From the NCBI GenBank assembly GCA_964478335.1, contig CAYZIC010000092.1, positions 1 through 5,386 on the forward strand: a stretch of DNA of 5,386 bases. Reading direction: 5' to 3'. This DNA comes from CAYZIC01 sp964478335. GTDB taxonomy: Bacteria; Verrucomicrobiota; Kiritimatiellia; RFP12; DVOR01. The translations under genes and the position numbers were made by a program. The notes under the pieces are model-generated. The model was not told the origin of the DNA and made no database searches. It saw nothing but the letters and a program-made list of their open reading frames with translations. Shown piece after piece: positions 1-5,308 of the stretch. How positions within the stretch are numbered: the stretch's first letter is position 1; the number at the start of each line of letters is the position of its first letter.

Positions 1-29
1 CAAAATGCAAGTCATAAGCGTAAAAAAGC

Positions 30-106
30 GGGCTCTTGTTTGATTTTAATGAGTAGCAAGGATAAAAAGAGGGGCTCTTTGGGGCTCTTGTTTAATTTTA
101 GTGGGT
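30..106 (+). repeat. Direct repeat pair of a 25-nt motif (30-54 and 82-106)
   Basis: The two copies begin GGGCTCTTGTTT and match at 22 of 25 positions. Between them, 72-79 carries a further partial copy (GGGGCTCTTT, 71-80). A more diverged copy in the same orientation lies at 345-368, and an inverted copy at 292-317. The distance between the two best copies is 52 nt, which is not a multiple of three, so this is not a protein-level repeat. Both copies are AT-rich after the GGGCTCTTG head. Confidence 0.7.
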
Positions 107-143
107 CAGAAGTTAACACGGTAGGAGCGTAGCGACTGTTCTT

Positions 144-175
144 GGAGGCTAAGCCTCCTCACGGCCCCAAGCCGT
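144..175. repeat. Two adjacent GC-rich hairpins inside the repeat element
   Basis: GGAGGCT (144-150) and AGCCTCC (152-158) are perfect complements around one central base, so the real loop would open to about five bases. Immediately after, ACGGC (161-165) pairs with GCCGT (171-175) across CCCAA. Neither is followed by a T-tract on either strand, so they do not look like intrinsic terminators. Confidence 0.55.
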
Positions 176-196
176 AATCAAGCATCATGCAGCGCC

Positions 197-217
197 CTTT
201 TTGTGGAAGACAAAAAG
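197..217. repeat. Perfect 8-bp stem-loop inside the repeat element
   Basis: CTTTTTGT (197-204) is complementary to ACAAAAAG (210-217) across the five-base loop GGAAG. The T-run lies in the stem rather than after it, so a terminator role is doubtful. It lies near the middle of the inverted-repeat-bounded unit. Confidence 0.5.
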
Positions 218-308
218 CACCTCCATAGTAGCTTGCCCAAAAAGATCTCGCACGACTCGATAAAGCAACAATAGCGATGCTTCGCCATTCTACCCATCAA
301 AATCAAAT

Positions 309-352
309 CAAGAGTCCAAAAGTGCCTACGCACTGCTTTTAGCAGACTCTTG
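309..352. repeat. 44-nt imperfect palindrome at the right end of the element
   Basis: CAAGAGTC (309-316) pairs perfectly with GACTCTTG (345-352). Inside it, AAAA (318-321) can pair with TTTT (337-340), and AGTGC (321-325) with GCACT (330-334) around a four-base loop. The outer arms are the head of the repeated 25-nt motif in opposite orientations, so the hairpin arises from two facing copies of that repeat. Confidence 0.55.
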
Positions 353-420
353 TCTCATTATTGTGGGCGTCTCCGTATTCTTAAGTAAGCGGCAAGATTG
401 AGCTTAGACAAGACGCAAGC

Positions 421-464
421 TGGTGCGCACCAAGACAGTATCTCTTTTGCTACTAATAAAAGAG
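421..464. repeat. 12-nt perfect palindrome and a following 7-bp stem-loop
   Basis: TGGTGCGCACCA (421-432) is a perfect palindrome. Shortly after, CTCTTTT (442-448) pairs with AAAAGAG (458-464) across nine bases. They lie 80-120 nt beyond the stop codon of the minus-strand phosphatase gene, but neither is followed by a T-tract on that strand. A terminator or mRNA-end role for that gene is therefore only a possibility. Confidence 0.35.
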
Positions 465-543
465 CCTCACCCCCGCAGACTTACCATGGGCTACATACTA
501 CCTTATTAGAGCCGTAGATTTTTCACTCCCACTTCCGTTTACG

Positions 544-1332
544 TTAAAGGACGTGTGTGTGGATGAATTGCGTGACACCGGCGTCGTCATTTGAGAGAGC
601 GTGTAGCTTGGCGAGGTGCTTGAGCTGTGGGTGGGCGTTGGCCATTGCGACACCGATGAGACCGCCTTGCATCATGGTCAGGTCATTGAGATAGTCGCCA
701 AAGGTGAGGGTTTCACTCGGCTCAATCCCGTATCGCTTAATGATCGAATGGATCGCTTTGCCTTTATTGACCGACGCTGGCATCGTGTCGATCCATTCTT
801 TACCAGAGAGGATGACCTTAAGCTCTGGGGTCGAGTAGGGGAGGAGCTGAGGTAAAACGAGCTGCTCTGCTTGTGGGGTGTAGATGGCCATTTTGCAGAT
901 GCAGGTCTTGGTGAGGATTGCCTCGAGATTGGGGACATGAGTGATCTGGTCAAAGTACTCTTGGATGTTTTTGACAATTTGCGGGTCGTCTGTCTCAATG
1001 TAGGCTGTGTCTTTGCCACAGACCACTGGATAGGTGTCTGGTACGTTGATCGCTTGACGATAGATGTCGATAAATCTCTCCCCAGGTGTCAGATCCTCGT
1101 AAATGAGCGTATCGCCTTGGTAGGCAATGGCTCCATTCTCTGCAATAATGATTATCTTGTCGAGAATCGTACGGAAGCGATTACGTAAATTGGCATATTG
1201 GCGACCACTGGCAATGGCAAAATGGATTTGACTTGCATGGAGGGCTACCAAGGTGGGGTAGAGGTCTTTGGGCGGCTGATGGGCGCTGTTGAGCAGGGTG
1301 CCATCCATGTCGGTTGCGATAAATTTATACAT
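544..1332 (-). CDS. Cof-type HAD-IIB family phosphatase
   Basis: This is a cytoplasmic haloacid-dehalogenase-superfamily hydrolase of the Cof/YidA type. Such enzymes dephosphorylate small phosphometabolites such as sugar phosphates, flavin mononucleotide or vitamin phosphates; the substrate cannot be read from the sequence. The 262-residue protein has all four HAD motifs. Motif I is DMDGT (nucleophile D8, acid/base D10), motif II is the serine of ASGR (S42), motif III is the lysine in NKGKA (K190), and motif IV is GDYLND (D213, D217, Mg2+ binding). An ENGA motif (65-68) follows motif II, as in the family. The long segment between motifs II and III (about 80-185) is the type IIB cap. Longer in-frame starts exist at 1362 and 1389, but they fall in or upstream of the likely promoter. 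The ATG at 1332 gives the canonical MYKFIATDMDGT opening. A TAAGG lies about 12 nt upstream, a slightly long spacing. The gene is transcribed divergently from the operon beginning at 1447. Its function is general housekeeping as far as can be seen. Confidence 0.9.
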   Translation of the reverse strand: MYKFIATDMDGTLLNSAHQPPKDLYPTLVALHASQIHFAIASGRQYANLRNRFRTILDKIIIIAENGAIAYQGDTLIYEDLTPGERFIDIYRQAINVPDTYPVVCGKDTAYIETDDPQIVKNIQEYFDQITHVPNLEAILTKTCICKMAIYTPQAEQLVLPQLLPYSTPELKVILSGKEWIDTMPASVNKGKAIHSIIKRYGIEPSETLTFGDYLNDLTMMQGGLIGVAMANAHPQLKHLAKLHALSNDDAGVTQFIHTHVL

Positions 1333-1360
1333 GTGCGTGGATATCCTTAAAATATATGCC

Positions 1361-1389
1361 ATAATAGCATAAGGAGTGCTTGCATGCAA
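1361..1389 (-). promoter_or_regulatory. Candidate sigma-70-type promoter of the HAD phosphatase gene
   Basis: On the minus strand TTGCAT (1384-1389) and TATTAT (1361-1366) are separated by exactly 17 nt. The -10 box matches the consensus at five of six positions and the -35 box at three of six. Transcription would start near 1354, about 20 nt before the ATG at 1332. This start site supports the short reading frame over the longer ones. The -35 box lies inside a 14-nt palindrome. Confidence 0.5.
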
Positions 1390-1391
1390 GC
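1378..1391. promoter_or_regulatory. 14-nt perfect palindrome between divergent genes, possible operator
   Basis: GCTTGCATGCAAGC is identical on both strands. It overlaps the -35 box of the minus-strand promoter, and because of its symmetry it also offers a TTGCAT (1380-1385) to the plus strand. The plus-strand sequence 17 nt further on (TAAGGT, 1403-1408) is only a weak -10 box. A dimeric regulator binding here could control one or both transcription units. No regulator gene is present in the window. Confidence 0.35.
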
Positions 1392-1446
1392 CTAGATTGT
1401 GATAAGGTAGACTTGTTTTTATTGATTGACTAGAATAAGGAGTTTT

Positions 1447-1872
1447 ATGAAACGTACTTTTGCTTTGCTGATTTGCCTTTTAGCCCTCCAGGGATGTGTC
1501 TCTTATCCCTCTGTGGCGGGATCGATGGATGATTGCCCAATTGTGATTTATCGCGATGGTAGCTACTCTTTGTGGGATGAGCCCATCATGCTAGACAAGC
1601 TCGCTAAGATCGTTTCTAGATCAGATACACCAACTGATAGTCAGATTTATGTGCGAGTAAAGGGTAAACGTTCCGATCCCGAGATTGCCTATGCGATGAG
1701 TAACTTGATCTCTAAGCTCTATGAGTATGAGGTTGAGGGAGTGGTCTTTTTGAGCGATCGTGTCGCATCGAGTAAATCCTACACGCCTGAGGAATATGCT
1801 CTGGAAAAAGCCAAGCGTATACAGCTCTATAAATCGCAACCCCCTAAAATGCGTAATCAATCTCGCTGGTAA
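1447..1872 (+). CDS. Small lipoprotein with an ExbD/TolR-like periplasmic domain
   Basis: The 141-residue product begins MKRTFALLICLLALQGC. This is a positively charged start, a hydrophobic stretch and a lipobox LQGC with C17 as the lipidated residue, so it should be a membrane-anchored lipoprotein facing the periplasm. The glutamine at -2 is unusual but tolerated. Residues 31-104 run strand (PIVIYRDGSYSLWDEPI), helix (MLDKLAKIV), strand (QIYVRVKG), long helix (AYAMSNLISKLYEYEV) and strand (EGVVFLSD). That order resembles the periplasmic domain of ExbD/TolR, but the N-terminal membrane helix with the motor aspartate is replaced by a lipid anchor. This is inference from pattern, not a proven relationship. 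The tail (105-141) is rich in charged residues, lysine and tyrosine. The ATG at 1447 is preferred to a TTG at 1426 because AAGGAG (1437-1442) precedes it and the lipoprotein signal starts there. Twelve nt separate it from murE, so the two are probably cotranscribed. I do not recognise a named family. Confidence 0.75.
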   Translation: MKRTFALLICLLALQGCVSYPSVAGSMDDCPIVIYRDGSYSLWDEPIMLDKLAKIVSRSDTPTDSQIYVRVKGKRSDPEIAYAMSNLISKLYEYEVEGVVFLSDRVASSKSYTPEEYALEKAKRIQLYKSQPPKMRNQSRW

Positions 1873-1884
1873 AAGGGCTTTGCA

Positions 1885-3342
1885 ATGGTTGATTTAAATA
1901 ATGATGCGCGAGTTATGGGATTATTCCCGCCTCTGACGTACTTGCCGATGTTTCGTTCGGTGACGTGTGACTCGCGTCAGGTGCAGCAGGGGGATCTTTT
2001 TGTGGCAATTAGTGGATTCGCTGTGGATGGTGCACGCTTTGCCGATGCTGCTCGAGCACAGGGGGCGGTGGCGGTCGTTGGCGAGAGCCCCGATGCGGAT
2101 CTGCATGTCGATAATGGACGGGTGGCTTTGGCTACCTTGCTCGCAGCCTCTCTAGGCTACCCGGCTGATCGACTGCGCCTCTGTGGTGTAACGGGTACGA
2201 ATGGCAAGACGACAACCGCTTGGTTGACGCAGGCAATGCTAGCCCAAGGGGGATTAATGCCAGGGTTGATCAGTACCGTTTCCATTTCATATCCGGGCGT
2301 GGATCAGCCTGCGTCTTGCACGACTCCTGGTGCAGATGTCCTGCAACCTCTTTTAGGAAGTATGGTCGCTGCGGGTAGCCGGGCGGCGGTAATGGAGGTT
2401 TCTTCGCATGCGATTGATCAATCTCGCATCGCTGCTATGGATTTTGCAGTTAAGGGTTTCACAAACCTCACTCAGGATCATCTTGATTACCACAAAACGC
2501 TCGCTGCTTACTTTGCCGTTAAGCAGCGATTTGTCTTGTCTGGCCCAGGTACGGCCGTGGTCAATATCGACGACCCCTATGGTAGGTGCCTAGTGCAAGA
2601 TCTCGAAGCTGCGCATAAACCCTATTTGACCTATTCTTGTCAAGGCCCTGCGGATCTCTATGCTGAGGACGTGCAATTGTCTGCTTCGGGAACTGTGTTT
2701 ACCTTGCATTTCCCAGTGCGTCAAGGAGCCTCTCGGAGCTATCGTGTACAGACTGCGATGATGGGGCGATTTAATGTGAGTAATATCTTGTGCGCTGCGG
2801 CGATGGCGACTGCTGTTGGAGTCTGGCCAGAGATGATAATGACCGCTATTGCTGAGGCGCAATCTCAGTGGGGGCGACTAGAATGCGTCGCACCTGGGGT
2901 CTTTGTCGACTACGCCCATACCGATGATGCCCTCAGTAATGTACTCGCATGTCTCAAAGAGGTGACTCAGGGTAGACTCTTGTGTCTCTTTGGCTGTGGC
3001 GGAGATCGTGATCAGCTCAAGCGCCCTAAAATGGCGCGTGCCGTTTGCGCACTCGCTGATGGATGCGTCGTGACGAGTGATAACCCGCGCTCAGAATCTC
3101 CCGATGCAATCCTTGAGCAAGTCATGGCCGGCGTGCCCTCTGACTGGCTTGCGGATGGTCGTTGCCTCCGTATCGTTGAGCGAGGTGAGGCGATTGATAC
3201 CGCGTTGCGTATGCTCCAAGCGGGGGATGTCTTGGTGATCGCAGGTAAAGGTCACGAGACCTACCAAGAGATCAATGGTGTTAAAAGACCATTCTCGGAC
3301 AGACAGAGAGTAAAGGACTTTTATGACGGTAGACAAGCTTGA
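1885..3342 (+). CDS. murE: UDP-N-acetylmuramoyl-L-alanyl-D-glutamate--diamino acid ligase (MurE)
   Basis: MurE is the ATP-dependent cytoplasmic Mur ligase that adds the third amino acid to UDP-MurNAc-L-Ala-D-Glu in peptidoglycan synthesis. All three domains are present in 485 residues, the usual length. The N-terminal UDP-binding domain has DSR (29-31) and GDLFVA (36-41). The central ATPase domain has the P-loop GVTGTNGKTTT (101-111), TTPG (146-149), EVSSHAIDQSR (171-181) and K213 in AVKQRF, at the position of the carbamylated lysine. The C-terminal ligase domain begins around FNVSN (296-300) and contains VDYAHTDDAL (341-350), GCGGDRD (370-376), DNPR (399-402) and GKGHE (454-458). DNPR plus the glycine and glutamate of GKGHE (G454, E458) is the meso-diaminopimelate signature. 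Lysine-type enzymes usually have DDPR. The ornithine-using enzymes of some spirochaetes make this assignment less than certain. The start has AAGGG seven nt upstream. The end overlaps the next gene by 20 nt, so translation is probably coupled. Confidence 0.96.
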   Translation: MVDLNNDARVMGLFPPLTYLPMFRSVTCDSRQVQQGDLFVAISGFAVDGARFADAARAQGAVAVVGESPDADLHVDNGRVALATLLAASLGYPADRLRLCGVTGTNGKTTTAWLTQAMLAQGGLMPGLISTVSISYPGVDQPASCTTPGADVLQPLLGSMVAAGSRAAVMEVSSHAIDQSRIAAMDFAVKGFTNLTQDHLDYHKTLAAYFAVKQRFVLSGPGTAVVNIDDPYGRCLVQDLEAAHKPYLTYSCQGPADLYAEDVQLSASGTVFTLHFPVRQGASRSYRVQTAMMGRFNVSNILCAAAMATAVGVWPEMIMTAIAEAQSQWGRLECVAPGVFVDYAHTDDALSNVLACLKEVTQGRLLCLFGCGGDRDQLKRPKMARAVCALADGCVVTSDNPRSESPDAILEQVMAGVPSDWLADGRCLRIVERGEAIDTALRMLQAGDVLVIAGKGHETYQEINGVKRPFSDRQRVKDFYDGRQA

Positions 3343-3997
3343 GGAGACTGGCTCTACGTTGCGCACGGAGGTCAATGAGGCATCTAGCAAGGCTACGTTT
3401 AAAGCGGCCGAGACTGACGAGGTCTATTTAACCCGACATGAACGCTGGAATCGCTATTTATCTCTCCTAAAAGTATTCGGCAAAACTGGTGCACTGACCT
3501 TTGGTGGTGGCTATGCGATGATTGCGCTGCTCGAATACGAGATCGTCGAATCCAGAGGCTGGATTGACGATGAGACCTTTGTCGATATGATTGTTGTTGC
3601 GGAGAGTACACCTGGACCGATCGCTGTTAATTTGGCAACCTTTGTCGGCTATCGCCGTGCGGGATTTTGGGGCGGGCTGGTTGCCACGATCGGCGTAGTC
3701 TTGCCGGCATGGCTCATTATTGTGCTGATTTCTCAAGCGTATGCGCAGTTTCGTGACAATGCTTGGGTCGCGGGACCTTTGGCGGGAATCAGGCTTGCGG
3801 CGATCTTGTTGGTCTTGCAGGCATTCTTTCGACTGGGGGCGAAGTTGCCTCGTTGCCCCATTACGTGGATCTCATTGAGCGTGACGCTTGTGGCGGCATT
3901 GGGATTTGGGGTGAGTGCCATTGCTTTACTGATCGGGGGCTTTTGCTTGGGACTCTGGCTCTTTCGCACAAAGTCTATACACGGAGATTGTGTGTAA
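3323..3997 (+). CDS. Short-chain CHR (chromate-transporter family) protein, first of a pair
   Basis: This is an inner-membrane protein of the CHR superfamily (Pfam Chromate_transp). Members of short-chain pairs carry one domain each and act together. Some CHR proteins export chromate, but the natural substrate of most is unknown. In the 224 residues the family hallmarks are FGGGYAM (60-66), EYEIV (71-75), ESTPGP (94-99) and AVNLATFVGYRRAG (101-114). They are followed by hydrophobic segments at about 116-139, 150-169, 180-193 and 196-213. The first 45 or so residues are hydrophilic, rich in Glu, Thr and Lys, and longer than in typical members. No better internal start is visible, and the ATG at 3323 has AAAGGA (3312-3317) at good spacing, so I keep it. 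The start lies inside the end of murE. The stop TAA shares a base with the next ATG (TAATG), so the pair should be translated together. Chromate as substrate is a family label, not a finding. Confidence 0.85.
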   Translation: MTVDKLEETGSTLRTEVNEASSKATFKAAETDEVYLTRHERWNRYLSLLKVFGKTGALTFGGGYAMIALLEYEIVESRGWIDDETFVDMIVVAESTPGPIAVNLATFVGYRRAGFWGGLVATIGVVLPAWLIIVLISQAYAQFRDNAWVAGPLAGIRLAAILLVLQAFFRLGAKLPRCPITWISLSVTLVAALGFGVSAIALLIGGFCLGLWLFRTKSIHGDCV

Positions 3998-4551
3998 TGA
4001 TCTATTGGCTACTCTTTGTGACCTTCTTTAAGGTCGGTCTCTTTACTATCGGTGGTGGCTATGCGATGCTTCCCTTGATTCAAGTCGAGGTCGTAGAACG
4101 CCACACCTGGATTGAAATGACGCAATTTGCTGAGTTTGTCGGGATAGCCGAGGGGACACCTGGTCCATTTGCGGTGAATATCGCCACCTTTACAGGCATG
4201 CACTGCGCAGGCCTATTCGGTTCGATTGTCGCAACTTCGGGTTTGGTTTTGCCTTCTTTGATGATTATCTTGGCAATCGCCATGCTCTTTCGCAATTTCC
4301 TCTCGTATCAATGGGTCAAGAATGGATTGCGCGGCACGCGCCCTATCGTTTGTGGGCTGATCGCAACGGCGGCGGTGCAGCTGGCCATTAATGGCTTTTA
4401 TGTGCAGCAGACGATTCAGTGGGCTGCGGTTGGATTTGTTCTGGTGCTTTTGGCGATGGTGCTGATTTTTAAGCTCAAGCCGCTCTATGTAATTATTCTA
4501 GGCGCAGGTTTGGGATTTGTCGTTGCGACAATCTTTAAAATACCACTGTAG
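3997..4551 (+). CDS. Short-chain CHR (chromate-transporter family) protein, second of a pair
   Basis: This is the partner of the preceding CHR gene, 184 residues, the normal size for a single CHR domain. It shows GGGYAM (19-24), EVVERHTWIE (31-40), AEGTPGP (51-57), VNIATFTGMHCAG (60-72) and hydrophobic segments at about 5-28, 74-97, 115-135, 141-158 and 163-182. Paired single-domain CHR proteins are thought to insert with opposite topologies and to correspond to the two halves of a long ChrA; that is family knowledge, not visible here. The start is the ATG at 3997, one base inside the previous stop codon, with GGAG at 3983-3986 ten nt before it. A much longer in-frame reading from 3763 is open but overlaps the first CHR gene and has no family match, so it is rejected. 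Seven nt separate this gene from the next. The substrate is unknown. Confidence 0.88.
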   Translation: MIYWLLFVTFFKVGLFTIGGGYAMLPLIQVEVVERHTWIEMTQFAEFVGIAEGTPGPFAVNIATFTGMHCAGLFGSIVATSGLVLPSLMIILAIAMLFRNFLSYQWVKNGLRGTRPIVCGLIATAAVQLAINGFYVQQTIQWAAVGFVLVLLAMVLIFKLKPLYVIILGAGLGFVVATIFKIPL

Positions 4552-4558
4552 AGGAGCT

Positions 4559-5293
4559 ATGATTCGTCGCTGGCTAACAAAATGCTTAGATGTGCTCTAC
4601 CCTAGGGACTGTATATTTTGCCGTCAACCTGTTGAGGGCGATGGATATATCTGTGAAGAGTGCTTAACGAAAATCAATTTTGAGCGTAACGCGTGTTGTG
4701 ACATCTGTGCGATCGAAGGCCCCACTTTAGATGGCCCCTCATTTATATGTGGTATTTGCTTGCTCACGCCTCCAAACTTTGACCGAGCATTTGTGGTGTG
4801 TCGTTTTGAAAAAGAGATCCGAGAGCTCGTCATCCTACTTAAATACTATCATGGTGACTACTTAGCCAAGACGCTCGGGCAGATTATGCTGGCTTTTTAC
4901 CATGCGAATATGCAAGACCTTGCCATCGCTGCTTTTGTCCCTGCACCAGCTACACCAAAAAAGAAACGTAGCCGTGGTTACAATCAAGCACTCCTACTGG
5001 CTCAAGTTGTTTCTCACGCCACGAGGATTCCCATCCTATCAAATGTCTTGATTAAGAAAAAAGCCTCCTCTCAAACGACGCTCAATGCTAATGATCGACG
5101 ATCAAATGCGTTTAAATCATTTAGCCTCAATGCTAAGCTCCCTGACGCTTACATGGGTAAGAATCTCTTGATTATAGATGATATTATGACTACTGGGGCA
5201 ACGTGTGATGCGTGTGCAAAACTCCTCAAAGAGGCTGGTGCTAATTGCGTGTATGCTCTCGCTCTGGCAAGAGGTAAAATGCACAAAGCCTAA
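4559..5293 (+). CDS. comF: ComF family protein: double zinc ribbon plus phosphoribosyltransferase domain
   Basis: ComF homologues are cytoplasmic proteins needed for natural DNA uptake in competent bacteria (ComFC, or ComF/GntX). In many non-competent species the gene persists with unknown function. The 244-residue protein has two zinc-binding cysteine sets near the start. One is CIFC (18-21) with CEEC (32-35); the other is C47-x2-C50 with CGIC (64-67). A phosphoribosyltransferase fold follows: RSRGYNQA (137-144) is the usual RxRGxNQ motif, and LLIIDDIMTTGAT (203-215) is the PRPP-binding loop. The ATG at 4559 is preferred to an upstream start at 4517, which overlaps the CHR gene. The only Shine-Dalgarno candidate, GAGGAG (4551-4556), is just two nt before this ATG, which is unusually close and may limit translation. 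The gene ends an operon with murE and the CHR pair. No other competence gene is in the window, so a role in DNA uptake is not shown. The stop codon lies within a terminator-like inverted repeat. Confidence 0.9.
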   Translation: MIRRWLTKCLDVLYPRDCIFCRQPVEGDGYICEECLTKINFERNACCDICAIEGPTLDGPSFICGICLLTPPNFDRAFVVCRFEKEIRELVILLKYYHGDYLAKTLGQIMLAFYHANMQDLAIAAFVPAPATPKKKRSRGYNQALLLAQVVSHATRIPILSNVLIKKKASSQTTLNANDRRSNAFKSFSLNAKLPDAYMGKNLLIIDDIMTTGATCDACAKLLKEAGANCVYALALARGKMHKA

Positions 5294-5308
5294 AGGTTTA
5301 GGCTTTGT
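5283..5308. terminator. Inverted repeat overlapping the comF stop codon, probable end of the operon
   Basis: The 12-nt arms 5283-5294 (ACAAAGCCTAAA) and 5297-5308 (TTTAGGCTTTGT) are perfectly complementary around GG. The left arm contains the last three coding bases and the TAA. No T-tract follows on the plus strand (TAAAAACACC comes next), so it is not a textbook intrinsic terminator. It may stop transcription weakly, protect the 3' end, or act on a gene beyond the right edge. A second, weaker stem (GTTAAAA 5307-5313 with TTTTAAC 5323-5329) follows. Confidence 0.5.

Larger units (their letters stand above)
77..322. mobile_element. Candidate MITE-like or palindromic repeat element bounded by ~30-nt inverted repeats
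   Basis: The left end (77-106) and the reverse complement of the right end (292-322) align with 25 of 30 positions identical and one single-base gap. The 246-bp unit encodes no transposase. Its interior is rich in hairpins (144-158, 161-175, 197-217, 274-285). A non-autonomous miniature inverted-repeat transposable element would look like this, as would a large extragenic palindromic repeat or a structured RNA. I see no clear target-site duplication next to the ends, which weakens the transposition reading. Further copies of the end sequence outside the unit (30-54, 345-368) suggest nested or repeated insertion. Two short frames cross it on the minus strand: 178-297 from an ATG, and an ATG-less frame of about 40 codons ending near 161. 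Neither is convincing as a gene. Confidence 0.4.
1..543. other. Intergenic repeat- and hairpin-rich region, no convincing gene
   Basis: This stretch has no open frame with a start codon, ribosome binding site and recognisable product. It holds repeated copies of a 25-nt motif, a long inverted repeat and several short perfect hairpins, listed separately. An open frame enters from the left edge and ends at a TAG at 130-132 (43 codons), but it crosses the repeats and resembles nothing I know. A 39-codon ATG frame on the minus strand (178-297) lies inside the inverted-repeat element and has no Shine-Dalgarno sequence. I see no tRNA, no rRNA and no regularly spaced CRISPR repeats. I also see no clear hairpin-plus-T-tract terminator for the minus-strand gene that ends at 544. 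Confidence 0.6.

Noticed and set aside
1..132. Open frame entering from the left edge and ending at TAG 130-132 (43 codons), possible end of an upstream gene
   Set aside because: It crosses the direct repeats, has no recognisable protein feature, and a frame of this length is not improbable by chance.
30..368. CRISPR array
   Set aside because: The repeats differ in spacing (52, about 210 and about 50 nt) and orientation, and there are no unique spacers of regular size or cas genes.
678..1188. Plus-strand and alternative-frame ORFs across the phosphatase gene
   Set aside because: They are shadows of a gene with all four HAD motifs, and their translations have no recognisable features.
1333..1389. 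Longer HAD phosphatase starting at 1389 or 1362
   Set aside because: The extra residues precede the canonical MYKFIATDMDGT start and overlap a good -10/-35 pair, so they would lie upstream of or at the transcription start.
1408..1436. TAGACT and TAGAAT with 17-nt spacing as promoter of the lipoprotein operon
   Set aside because: Transcription would start only about four bases before the ATG and exclude the AAGGAG ribosome binding site.
3763..3996. In-frame extension of the second CHR protein by 78 codons
   Set aside because: It lies wholly inside the first CHR gene in another frame and resembles no CHR sequence. The ATG at 3997 starts exactly where the family domain begins.
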